A DNA stretch of 64,000 nt from Luteimonas arsenica (GTDB lineage: Bacteria; Pseudomonadota; Gammaproteobacteria; Xanthomonadales; Xanthomonadaceae). Shown here piece by piece: positions 9,181 to 16,776 of the stretch (positions are counted from its first letter, which is position 1; every line of letters starts with the position of its first letter). The stretch spans positions 1,116,001 through 1,180,000 of the forward strand of contig NZ_SJRW01000002.1 of NCBI RefSeq assembly GCF_004352825.1. The letters are read 5' to 3'. The notes beneath the pieces were generated by a model. It did no database searches, was not told the origin of the DNA, and saw only the letters and a list, made by a program, of their open reading frames with translations. A program made the position numbers and the translations under genes.

Positions 9181-9720
9181 ATGAAGAAGTCCGCCGCGCT
9201 GCTGTTCCTGCTGTCGTGCATCGTCCTGTCCGGCTGCGCGGCCACGGTCAAGCGTCCGACCGCCGGCGCCGCGCCACTGGCGATCCCCGCGGTGGCGACC
9301 ACGCGCATCCAGCTGCACGTCAAGGGAACACCCGAGATGACCGCGTCGGACGACTGGACGTTCTTCCGCACGCAGTGGCGCACGGCGATGGCCGAAGCCG
9401 CTGCGGCCGAGGGCCGCGAGTTCGTCTGGCTCGACAGCCTGCCGTCGAGCTTCGACGGGCCCGGCACGCTGGTGGTCGTGACCGTCACGGATTACCGCTA
9501 CGTGTCCACCGGCGCACGCTACGGCCTGGGCGTGATGACGGGCAACGCGCGGGCAGAGGCGGAGGCCACGTTCCACGTCCTGCCGGAGCAGCGACTGGCC
9601 GGCACGCGCGAATACTCGACCTCGTCCACGGCCTGGCAGGGCATCTTCTCGGCGATGACGCCGAAGCAGCTGGCCGCGATTGCCGCACAGATGATCCGCG
9701 ACATCGACGCGCGGGACTGA
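9181..9720 (+). CDS. Putative lipoprotein, DUF4410-like
   Basis: 179 residues from ATG 9181. The leader KKSAALLFLLSCIVLSGC ends in a lipobox (LSGC, Cys at about residue 20), so the mature protein should be lipid-anchored. The mature part has alternating beta-strands with an LVVVTVTDYRYVS segment and a C-terminal helix (MTPKQLAAIAAQMIRDI). This resembles DUF4410-type outer-membrane lipoproteins of unknown role. A longer reading frame starting upstream exists but would hide the lipobox. Confidence 0.75.
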   Translation: MKKSAALLFLLSCIVLSGCAATVKRPTAGAAPLAIPAVATTRIQLHVKGTPEMTASDDWTFFRTQWRTAMAEAAAAEGREFVWLDSLPSSFDGPGTLVVVTVTDYRYVSTGARYGLGVMTGNARAEAEATFHVLPEQRLAGTREYSTSSTAWQGIFSAMTPKQLAAIAAQMIRDIDARD

Positions 9721-9778
9721 CCGCCGCCGGCCGCATGCGCTAAGGTCCGGTTTCCGCATTCCCCTGGTCGACACGCCC

Positions 9779-10204
9779 ATGCGCATCCTCGCCTTCGCCG
9801 CCCTCACCGCTGTTGCCGCGTTCGCCCACGCCGGCGGCCCCGCGTCCTATGGCGCCCCGTTCAGCGAAGGCCCGGTGATGCCGGTGTCCGAAGCGATCGC
9901 CAGCTTCGACGAGGTCGCGGGACAGCCCCGGCGCTTCAGCGGCCGCATCGCCGAGGTCTGCCAGGCCAAAGGCTGCTGGCTGATGCTGGAGGACGACGGC
10001 CAGGTGGCGCGGGTGATGTTCGGCAAGCACGATTTCTTCATCCCGAAGGACAGCACCGGCCGCGCCGTGGTGCACGGCGTGCTGGAGCGCAAGGCGCTGA
10101 CGCCGGAGCAGGTCGAGCACCTGAGTGGCGACAGCGGCAAGGGCATCGCGGCGGAGCCGGTGGAGTACCGGATCGTCGCCGACGGAGTGCTCGTCGCGGG
10201 CTGA
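9779..10204 (+). CDS. DUF4920 family exported protein
   Basis: 141 residues with a Sec signal peptide (MRILAFAALTAVAAFAHA). The mature domain has the DUF4920 pattern: FSGRIAEVCQAKGCWLMLEDD with two cysteines (C-x4-C), then VMFGKHDFFIPKD. Family members are small OB-fold-like periplasmic proteins that often sit near metal or thiol-stress genes; no reaction is established. The gene ends 158 bases before the borosin precursor, and an extended -10 promoter in that gap suggests the two are transcribed separately. Confidence 0.8.
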   Translation: MRILAFAALTAVAAFAHAGGPASYGAPFSEGPVMPVSEAIASFDEVAGQPRRFSGRIAEVCQAKGCWLMLEDDGQVARVMFGKHDFFIPKDSTGRAVVHGVLERKALTPEQVEHLSGDSGKGIAAEPVEYRIVADGVLVAG

Positions 10205-10263
10205 GATCCGGCGGCCCCGGGGGCGCTCCGATGGCCGGGCACGGCGGTGTTTGGCCTGGCTCC

Positions 10264-10272
10264 TGTGATAAT
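10264..10272 (+). promoter_or_regulatory. Extended -10 promoter upstream of borosin precursor
   Basis: The sequence TG-T-GATAAT is a good extended -10 element in an otherwise GC-rich gap. No strong -35 hexamer lies 17 bases upstream, as expected for extended -10 promoters. The start of transcription would fall near 10280, leaving an 80-base leader that contains the hairpin at 10293-10316. Confidence 0.45.
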
Positions 10273-10292
10273 GTCGTTCATTACTTGACGGA

Positions 10293-10316
10293 CCGGAAGC
10301 AAGGGGGTGCTTCCGG
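10293..10316 (+). promoter_or_regulatory. Perfect hairpin in leader of borosin precursor
   Basis: CCGGAAGCA (10293-10301) and TGCTTCCGG (10308-10316) form a perfect 9-bp inverted repeat with a 6-base AGGGGG loop. It is not followed by a T run, so it is unlikely to be a terminator. It could be a protein operator, an RNA-binding hairpin or an mRNA-stabilising element. It ends 45 bases before the precursor ATG. Confidence 0.5.
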
Positions 10317-10361
10317 CTACATGACAATGGAAGTTCCGGATTGTTCAAGGGGAGGCGCAAG

Positions 10362-10577
10362 ATGGTCACACTGCTTGACCTGATGAGGAAGCTGGCTAGC
10401 GACGCGTCGCTCGCTGCCGAGTACGAAAAGGATCCTGCCACGGTGCTGCGGCGCGCCGGCCTGTCCGACCAAGAGCAGAAGGCGATGCTCGACAAGGACT
10501 ACGCTTCGATCAAGAAATTCACCGGGCTCGCCGACGGCCAGTTCGCGACGAACCATATCGTCAAGGCATTCGAGTAG
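10362..10577 (+). CDS. Split-borosin precursor peptide (LigA-like fold leader)
   Basis: 71 residues from ATG 10362, decided by GGAGG at 10351-10355 with a 6-base spacer. In split borosins a small helical leader (the borosin-binding domain, which resembles the LigA dioxygenase subunit) presents a C-terminal core to a partner methyltransferase that methylates backbone amides. This protein has the matching size (Shewanella SonA is about the same length) and pattern: LLDLMRKLASDASL, then Y-x3-P-x2-VL-x3-GLS and a D-x5-K helix, up to about residue 56. The candidate core is residues 59-71 (DGQFATNHIVKAF then E). The partner enzyme is 29 bases downstream. The core and methylated positions are inferred. 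Confidence 0.85.
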   Translation: MVTLLDLMRKLASDASLAAEYEKDPATVLRRAGLSDQEQKAMLDKDYASIKKFTGLADGQFATNHIVKAFE

Positions 10578-10606
10578 CCCCGTTCCCGGCTGGCGAACTT
10601 CAGACC

Positions 10607-13132
10607 GTGTTCCGGCTGGTCCGCATCGCGTTGCTGCTGGTGCTTGCATGCGTGGGCGGACCGGTGTCCGCCGACGACGCGCTGGAGGCGAGTGTCGTCG
10701 AGATCGAACGACTGGCCACGACGGCGCACTGGCGCGAAGCAGATCGCAGGATCGACGACCTTTCGTCGCGTCACGACGAATTGTCCCCGGAGCAGCGCCA
10801 CCGGATCGAGTTCGTGCGCCTGCGCAACCTGGGACTGGCGGGCAGAGAGTCCGCCGCGCTGCCGGCTTTCTCGCGGCTGCTGCAGCAGGACATGTCGCCG
10901 GCATTGCGGCTGCGCGTTTACACCACTGCGATCAGCGTCGCCGCCAATGTCGAGGACTGGCCGCTGGCTTTCAGCTGGCTGAGCGAGGCCCTGGGGCACC
11001 TTCCCGATGAACCCGAGGCGGCGCCGGGGCTGCTGGGCGCGGCCAGTTACCTGCATACCCTGGTGGGGGAAACCGGCAAGGCGCGGGATCTGGCGCAGCA
11101 GGCGCTCGAAGCGGTCGAGTCCAGTGGCGACCCGCGGGCGCGTTGCCTGGCCCTGGCCGACCTGGCGATGGCCGAGGACCATGCGGGGAACTTCAAGGAA
11201 GCCGAGACCTGGCGGCGGCACCAGATCGAGGCCTGCGAGGCTGCAGGCGACCTCGTCTTCGTGGCCAACGGCAAGTATGGCGTGGGCAAGATGGTCGCTG
11301 CCCAGGGGCGGCACGCCGAGGCGCTGGACTGGTCGCGCCAGGCGTTGTCGGAATTCGAGGCCGCGGGCTTCAGCGCCGGCGCGTGGAGCGCCACGCTGGA
11401 AATCGCGGGCAACCTGATCGCGCTCGATCGTGATCTTGACCGCGCGGAAAGCCTGCTCGACGACACGCTGCAGTATTACCGGGCGCAGAATTCCGAACTC
11501 GCGGTGGCCGAGACGGAGCGCCTGTATGCCAGGCTTGCCGAGCAGCGTGGTGATCTGGAGGGCGCCCTGTCGCATCTTCAACAGGCGATGGCTGCCCAGG
11601 AGGAAGCCGAGCGGGATGCCCGCGAGCGCCGCCTGGCCTACCTGCAGGTCGAGTTCGACACCCGTCTCAAGGAGCAGCAGATCGCGCTGCTCGAGGCCGA
11701 GAAGGAACTTGCCGCGCTGCAGGTCACCGCGACCCAGCGCCGGCAGTGGCTGTTGGGCCTGGGCATCGTCGCCCTGCTGGTCACCGCGGTCCTGCTCTCG
11801 GGGCTGCTGCGCCATTCGTTCCGCGAGCGCCGCCGCTACCGCTGGCAATCCGAGCGCGACGGGCTGACCGGGCTGTACAACTACCAGCAGATCCGCCTGC
11901 TGGGCGAGGACGCCTTCCGGCGCGCGCGCCTGCACGGGAGCCCTTTCACGGTGGTCGTCGCCGACATCGACCTGTTCAAGCAGGTCAACGACCGCTACGG
12001 CCACGCCGCGGGCGACGAGGCGCTGCGCTCGCTCGGCGGCTGGATCAGCGAAGTGATGGGGAGCCAGGGCCTGGCCGGGCGCAGCGGCGGCGACGAGTTC
12101 ACCATCCTGCTTGACGCCGACAATGCGGCGGCCGATGCGCTGCTGCAGCGCCTGCGCAAGCGGGTCGAGCCGATCACCGTGTTCGGGCAGACCTTCGGCT
12201 TCAACCTCAGCGCCGGCGTCTGCCAGGACGATGGCCGCATCGACACCCTCGAGCAGTTGATCCACAAGGCCGACCAGGCGCTGTACCGGGCCAAGCACGG
12301 CGGCCGCGACCGCGTGGTCTGTGCGAAGGGCGAGGCCGCCGTGGACGCCGCCGCGAACGGTTCGCTGGTGGTGGTCGGCAGCGGCATCCAGTTCGGCCGC
12401 CACGTCAGCGAACGCACCCTGTCGGAAATCCGCGAGGCCGAGCAGGTGTTCTGCCTGGTCGATCCCTTCGCCCTGGGCATGATCCACGCGATCCGGCCCG
12501 ACGCGGTCAACCTCGGCGTGCATTACGCGCCCGGCAAGGACCGGCGCGAGACGTACCGGGAGATCGGCGACGCGATCATGGCCGGGGTCGAGGCCGGCAA
12601 CCGGGTATGCGCGGTGTTCTACGGCCACCCGGGCGTGTTCGCCGACGTGCCGCACGATGTCATGCGCAGGACGCTGGCGAAGGGTCTGCCGGCGCGCATG
12701 GAGCCCGGCATCTCCGCCGAAGCCTGCCTGTACGCCGACCTCGGGCTGGATCCGGGGCAGCGCGGGGTGCAGTCGCTGGAAGCGACGCACTTCCTCATCC
12801 ACGACCGCCCGCTGGACACGGCCGCGCTGGTGCTGCTGTGGCAGGTGACGCTGGCCGGGGACCTGTCGTGCACGCGCCTGCACGCCGATCCCGACGGGCT
12901 TGAGGCGCTGGTGGACAAGCTGCTGCGCTGGTACCCCGCCGACCACGAAGTGATCCTGTACGAAGCCGCGCAGCTGCCGATCGATGCGCCGCGGATCGAG
13001 CGCCTGGCCCTGCGCGACCTGCCCACGGCGCACTACGAGGAATACACCACCCTGGCGATCCCGCCGCTGGACACGCCGCGCGCCGAACCCGGCGCGCGCG
13101 AGCGGGTGAGGGGCGTTGCCGGCGCGGCCTGA
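10607..13132 (+). CDS. TPR sensor-GGDEF-borosin alpha-N-methyltransferase fusion
   Basis: 841 residues from GTG 10607, with a signal peptide (residues 1 to about 24, cleaved near VSA). Residues 30-345 are TPR-like helices (periplasmic), 345-378 a charged coiled coil, 380-402 a membrane segment, 415-575 a GGDEF domain with intact GGDEF at 494-498 but no upstream RxxD inhibitory site, and 585-835 a SAM-dependent methylase of the tetrapyrrole-methylase fold. That last domain is specifically borosin-like: GSGIQFG, YGHPGVF (672-678) and EPGISAEAC (699-707). Tyr640, Arg646, Tyr650 and Tyr672 keep the 6/4/22 spacing of the OphMA active site (SonM has 9/4/22). It should methylate the adjacent precursor in the cytosol while making c-di-GMP. 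The coupling is inference. Confidence 0.9.
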   Translation: MFRLVRIALLLVLACVGGPVSADDALEASVVEIERLATTAHWREADRRIDDLSSRHDELSPEQRHRIEFVRLRNLGLAGRESAALPAFSRLLQQDMSPALRLRVYTTAISVAANVEDWPLAFSWLSEALGHLPDEPEAAPGLLGAASYLHTLVGETGKARDLAQQALEAVESSGDPRARCLALADLAMAEDHAGNFKEAETWRRHQIEACEAAGDLVFVANGKYGVGKMVAAQGRHAEALDWSRQALSEFEAAGFSAGAWSATLEIAGNLIALDRDLDRAESLLDDTLQYYRAQNSELAVAETERLYARLAEQRGDLEGALSHLQQAMAAQEEAERDARERRLAYLQVEFDTRLKEQQIALLEAEKELAALQVTATQRRQWLLGLGIVALLVTAVLLSGLLRHSFRERRRYRWQSERDGLTGLYNYQQIRLLGEDAFRRARLHGSPFTVVVADIDLFKQVNDRYGHAAGDEALRSLGGWISEVMGSQGLAGRSGGDEFTILLDADNAAADALLQRLRKRVEPITVFGQTFGFNLSAGVCQDDGRIDTLEQLIHKADQALYRAKHGGRDRVVCAKGEAAVDAAANGSLVVVGSGIQFGRHVSERTLSEIREAEQVFCLVDPFALGMIHAIRPDAVNLGVHYAPGKDRRETYREIGDAIMAGVEAGNRVCAVFYGHPGVFADVPHDVMRRTLAKGLPARMEPGISAEACLYADLGLDPGQRGVQSLEATHFLIHDRPLDTAALVLLWQVTLAGDLSCTRLHADPDGLEALVDKLLRWYPADHEVILYEAAQLPIDAPRIERLALRDLPTAHYEEYTTLAIPPLDTPRAEPGARERVRGVAGAA

Positions 13133-13159
13133 GCCGCGCCCGTCTTCGCCGGCAGGGAT

Positions 13160-14752
13160 TTACCTGGGCTCGATCACCCGCTTGCGCGGCATGCGCTCCT
13201 CCCGCATCGCGGCGTGGTAGGCGAACGAGGCGACGATGGCCGCGGCCTGCTTCAGGTCCTCGGGTTCGACGTGGTCCCAGGTGTCCAGGTGGGTGTGGTG
13301 GACGTTGGTGAAATAGTCCAGCCGGTCCTGGATGAACTGGAAGCCGGGCAGGCCGACGCGGTCGAAGGCGATGTGGTCGGTGCTGCCGGTGTTGCGGGTG
13401 GCCACGGTGGTGGCGCCGACGTCGTGGAAGGGCTCCAGCCAGGCCTTGAAGATCGGGATCGCGGCCAGGTTCTCCTGCGCGTAGATGCCGCGGAAGCGGC
13501 CCGAGCCGTTGTCCATGTTGAAGTAGACCGAGAAGCGGTCGTAGTCGCGCTTCTTCTGCAGGGCGCCGGTGGGTTCGCGCAGCGAACCCGGCAGCGCCTT
13601 CTGCGCCGGGTCGGTGGGCTCCGGATAAGCCGCGAAGTGGCGGGCGACGTAATCCTGCGAGCCGATCAGGCCCTGTTCCTCGCCGCTCCAGAGCGCCACA
13701 CGGATGGTGCGCTCCGGGCGCGCGCCCACGGCCTTGAGGATGCGCATGGCCTCCATCATCACCGCCACGCCCGCGGCGTTGTCGGCGGCGCCGGTGCCGG
13801 TGTGCCAGGAGTCCATGTGCGCGCCGAGCATGACGATCTCGGCCGCCTTGCGGCCGCGGCCGGGGATCTCGGCCAGGGTGTTGTAGCCGGGCTCGTCGGT
13901 GTCGCCGGTGAAGCGGGCGTCCACGTTCACGCGCAGGCGCACGGTCTGCTTCCGCTCCAGCGCGCGCACCAGCGGATTGAAGTGCTCGGCGATCATCGCC
14001 AGCTCCGGGATGCCCACCGGTTCGCCGGCCTTGCGCGAACCGCCGCCGGCCACGCGGATGATGCCGTTGTCCCAGCTGCTGATGCTGATGGATGCCAGCG
14101 CGCCCTCGGCGATGAAGAATTCGTTGGTGGCCTTGGCCAGTTCGACGCGTTCGCTGTACTCCTTGACCCGCTTGGCGCGGTCGCTGGCGCTGTCCTTCGG
14201 GACGGTGAACTCCTGCAGGCCTTCCAGCGAGGTGGCGTCGTGGCGGTGCGAGTCCGGCTCGGTGCCGCGCTTGTACTCGCGCGCCTCGCCCAGCAGCAGG
14301 ATCTTGCCGCCCAGCTTGCCGCGGTACTTGTCGAGATCGGCCAGCTTCTTGATCTCCACGTGCACCAGTTCGCCCTCCACCGGACCGTCGGTGCCCGGCG
14401 TCCAGGCCTTGGGCAGGGCGTGCAGCGGCTGCACGCGCTCGCCGAGCATCTCCACGCTGGCCGAGCTGAACTCCCAGCCGCGGCCGAAGCCGTCGAAGGC
14501 TTCGTCGTGGACGTTGGACAGGCCCCATTCGTTGAACTTCGAGCGGGTCCAGGCATTGGCCTCGGCCATCTGCGGGGAGTTGGTCAGGCGCGCGCCGATG
14601 TTCTCGGTCAGGTGGCTGAAGGTCGCCATCACCTGCGAGTTGTGGAAGGCCTCCTGGCGGATGCGGCTGACCATGTCCAGGTCGACCGGCTCGCTGGCCA
14701 GGCTCAGGCTGCTGGCGCCCAGGCAGAGCAGCATCAGGCAGGGCTTCAACAT
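13160..14752 (-). CDS. M28 family zinc aminopeptidase with PA-type insert, secreted
   Basis: 530 residues with a signal peptide (residues 1 to about 19). A protease-associated-like region lies before the catalytic domain. The two-zinc M28 centre is complete: His312 in GAHMDSW, bridging Asp324 in GAADNAAG, Glu358-Glu359 in SGEEQG, a later MDNG aspartate (about 428) and the HTHLDT histidine near the end. Family members are aminopeptidases or carboxypeptidases acting on peptides outside the cytoplasm. The gene is convergent with the borosin gene (27 bases between stops), so the two are not cotranscribed. Confidence 0.9.
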   Translation of the reverse strand: MLKPCLMLLCLGASSLSLASEPVDLDMVSRIRQEAFHNSQVMATFSHLTENIGARLTNSPQMAEANAWTRSKFNEWGLSNVHDEAFDGFGRGWEFSSASVEMLGERVQPLHALPKAWTPGTDGPVEGELVHVEIKKLADLDKYRGKLGGKILLLGEAREYKRGTEPDSHRHDATSLEGLQEFTVPKDSASDRAKRVKEYSERVELAKATNEFFIAEGALASISISSWDNGIIRVAGGGSRKAGEPVGIPELAMIAEHFNPLVRALERKQTVRLRVNVDARFTGDTDEPGYNTLAEIPGRGRKAAEIVMLGAHMDSWHTGTGAADNAAGVAVMMEAMRILKAVGARPERTIRVALWSGEEQGLIGSQDYVARHFAAYPEPTDPAQKALPGSLREPTGALQKKRDYDRFSVYFNMDNGSGRFRGIYAQENLAAIPIFKAWLEPFHDVGATTVATRNTGSTDHIAFDRVGLPGFQFIQDRLDYFTNVHHTHLDTWDHVEPEDLKQAAAIVASFAYHAAMREERMPRKRVIEPR

Positions 14753-14899
14753 CGGGACTCCTTCCGCGCCGGGACGTGGCGCTCGAAACCCACGACTCTA
14801 GCGACCCCCCGGGGCGGCGGCACCCGCCGTTGGTCACGCTCCGGCTGCCGGTTTGCTACGCTTTGCCTTCGCTCGATGGAATGACCGGCTGGTGCCCTG

Positions 14900-15778
14900 A
14901 TGTCCTCACTGCGCGCCGTGCTGGTGCTGCTCCTGATCGTGGCCAGCACGCTGCTGCACGCGGTGCCGCTGCTGCTGGCGGCCCTGTTCAAGGCACTGCT
15001 GCCGTCCGCCCGCCTGAGGCGGGCCATCGACAGGGTGCTGGCGGCGCTTGCGGAAAGCTGGATCGGCGCCAACAGCGCGATGATCGACCACTTCACGTCC
15101 ACGCGCTTCCACGTCGAGGGCGACGGGGAGCTTGTCGCCGACGGCCACTACCTGGTGCTGGCCAACCACCAGAGCTGGGTGGACATCGTGGTGCTGCAAA
15201 AGGTGTTCAACCGGCGGATCCCGCTGCTGCGCTTCTTCCTCAAGCGCCAGCTGTTCTGGGTGCCGGTGCTGGGGCTGGCCTGGTGGGCGCTGGATTTTCC
15301 CTTCATGGGCCGCTACAGCCGCGCGCAGATCGCGAAGAATCCCGAGCTGGGCCGGCGCGACATGGAGGCCACGCGGCGGGCCTGCGAGAAGTTCCGCGAG
15401 ATCCCGGTGGCGGTGATGAACTTCGTCGAGGGCACGCGTTTCACGCCGGAGAAGCATGCGCGCCAGGCCTCGCCGTACCGGCATCTGCTCAAACCCAAGT
15501 CGGGCGGCGTGGCCTTCGTGATCGACGCCATGGGCGACGCCCTGCATGGCGTGCTGGACGTGACCATCGCCTATCCCGGTGGTCGGCCGACCATGATGGA
15601 CCTGATGGGCGGGCGCATCCCCGAGGTGCGGGTGCGGGTGCGCCACCACCCGATCCCGACCGAAGTCATGTGTGGCCGCTACCAGGACGACCGCGCGGTG
15701 CGCGCGCGCTTCCAGCAGTGGATGAACGGACTGTGGGCGCAGAAGGATGCCGACCTCGGGCGCCTGCTCGGGGAGTGA
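14900..15778 (+). CDS. YihG-type 1-acyl-glycerol-3-phosphate acyltransferase
   Basis: 292 residues. An N-terminal membrane segment (residues 5-30) anchors it to the inner membrane. The PlsC/LPLAT motifs are present: H90-x4-D95 (NHQSWVD), a FPFMGRYS substrate block and FVEGTR at 175-180. The full layout matches YihG/YihG-like acyltransferases that remodel phospholipids using acyl-CoA or acyl-ACP. It is divergent from the M28 gene across a 147-base gap. Confidence 0.88.
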   Translation: MSSLRAVLVLLLIVASTLLHAVPLLLAALFKALLPSARLRRAIDRVLAALAESWIGANSAMIDHFTSTRFHVEGDGELVADGHYLVLANHQSWVDIVVLQKVFNRRIPLLRFFLKRQLFWVPVLGLAWWALDFPFMGRYSRAQIAKNPELGRRDMEATRRACEKFREIPVAVMNFVEGTRFTPEKHARQASPYRHLLKPKSGGVAFVIDAMGDALHGVLDVTIAYPGGRPTMMDLMGGRIPEVRVRVRHHPIPTEVMCGRYQDDRAVRARFQQWMNGLWAQKDADLGRLLGE

Positions 15779-15839
15779 ACGCAGCGACACCGGCGGCCCG
15801 ACAAGGAACTGCCGCCGGGATGCAGGGACGGGCGCGGTG

Positions 15840-16175
15840 TCAGAACATCTGCAGGGGGATCCCGCGGGCGTTGCGGTTGGCGTAGTCCTCGCGTACGGCC
15901 TGGCAGTATGGGCCCCCCATCTCGAAGCGCCGGCAGACTTCGGGCCGCGATTCGTAGATCGAGCATCCGCCACCGGCCGGGTCCACCGCCACGCACCAGC
16001 CGAACTCGTCGCGGGCCATGACGTGCAGCCCGGCGTCTGTGTGCTCGGTGAGGTGGCCGGCGATGCGGTCGCCGGCCTGCAGGACCACGGTCATGCGGCA
16101 GCAGACGGCATCGCAGGATGCACAGTGGGGCACGCCGGCCTCGGTGGCGGCTGGCATGGTGGCGGAAGTAGGCAT
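15840..16175 (-). CDS. YkgJ family cysteine-cluster protein
   Basis: 111 residues from ATG 16175; a TTG one codon earlier is less likely. Eight cysteines at 18, 21, 25, 26, 61, 71, 81 and 91 follow the C-x2-C-x3-CC ... C-x9-C-x9-C-x9-C pattern of the YkgJ/DUF-type Zn/Fe-chelating family, with the CSIYESRPEVCRRF signature. Members probably bind Fe-S or zinc; reactions are unknown. It is convergent with the acyltransferase gene. Confidence 0.85.
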   Translation of the reverse strand: MPTSATMPAATEAGVPHCASCDAVCCRMTVVLQAGDRIAGHLTEHTDAGLHVMARDEFGWCVAVDPAGGGCSIYESRPEVCRRFEMGGPYCQAVREDYANRNARGIPLQMF

Positions 16176-16304
16176 CAATGCGCAGGAAGCGGGAACTGCA
16201 TCCTAGCCGGTTGCGCGTGAACGCCCCCGTATGGCGGCGCATGGCCTGCCGTTGTGGCTAGAATCGCCAACGCCCTCCGCGTGGAGGGCGCGCGGGGGAA
16301 GGGC

Positions 16305-16748
16305 ATGAAGCACTGGATTCGGAACATCGCCGCGGTCCTTGCGGGACTGGTCGTGGGCAGCGTGGTCAACATGGCGATCGTGACCTGGGGGCCTTCGCTG
16401 GTGCCGCCGCCAGCGGGCGTGGACGTGACCACCGCCGAAGGACTGGCCGCGGGCATCCACCTGTTCGAACCGAAGCATTTCCTGGCCCCGTTCCTGGCGC
16501 ATGCGCTGGGCACGCTGGCGGGAGCGTTCGTGGCCTTCGTGGTCGCGGGCAGGCGCAAGGCGGCGTTGGCCTGGGTGATTGGCGCGGTGTTCCTGGCCGG
16601 CGGCATCGCCGCAGCCTTCATGATCCCGGCCCCGGCGTGGTTCATCGCCGTCGACCTGCTGTTCGCCTACCTGCCGATGGCGTGGCTGGCGATCCTGGCG
16701 GGCAGGCGCGTAACGGGTGGAGCCAGGCTCCCTTCGTCGGGACGATGA
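16305..16748 (+). CDS. Small four-helix inner-membrane protein, unknown
   Basis: 147 residues from ATG 16305, preceded by GGGGGAAGGG. About four hydrophobic helices lie at residues 6-27, 58-80, 86-108 and 112-132. The C-terminus is short and basic. A long loop after the first helix contains a FEPKHFLAPF segment that looks conserved in Xanthomonad hypothetical membrane proteins. No function can be assigned. It is convergent with selD. Confidence 0.65.
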   Translation: MKHWIRNIAAVLAGLVVGSVVNMAIVTWGPSLVPPPAGVDVTTAEGLAAGIHLFEPKHFLAPFLAHALGTLAGAFVAFVVAGRRKAALAWVIGAVFLAGGIAAAFMIPAPAWFIAVDLLFAYLPMAWLAILAGRRVTGGARLPSSGR

Positions 16749-16776
16749 TCGCCGGGCCCGCACGCCCGCCAGCGAA

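Noticed and set aside
10285..10290. TTGACG as a -35 element for the precursor gene
   Set aside because: No -10-like hexamer lies 16-18 bases downstream, where the hairpin stands instead; the extended -10 at 10264 is a better candidate.
10362..10577. Small protein read as a LigA subunit of protocatechuate dioxygenase
   Set aside because: The helical leader is LigA-like, but there is no LigB partner next to it, and the neighbour is a borosin methylase. The LigB-type enzyme at 27568 stands alone with its own complete fold.
10499..13033. 844-codon minus-strand open frame across the borosin fusion
   Set aside because: It mirrors the plus-strand gene that holds signal peptide, GGDEF and methylase motifs; the antisense translation shows only Arg/Gln/Leu shadow patterns.
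12360..13120. C-terminal methylase read as a cobalamin or siroheme biosynthesis methylase
   Set aside because: The fold is shared, but YGHPGVF, EPGISAEAC and the tyrosine/arginine set with 6/4/22 spacing match borosin enzymes, a precursor-like gene is next to it, and no corrin pathway genes are near.
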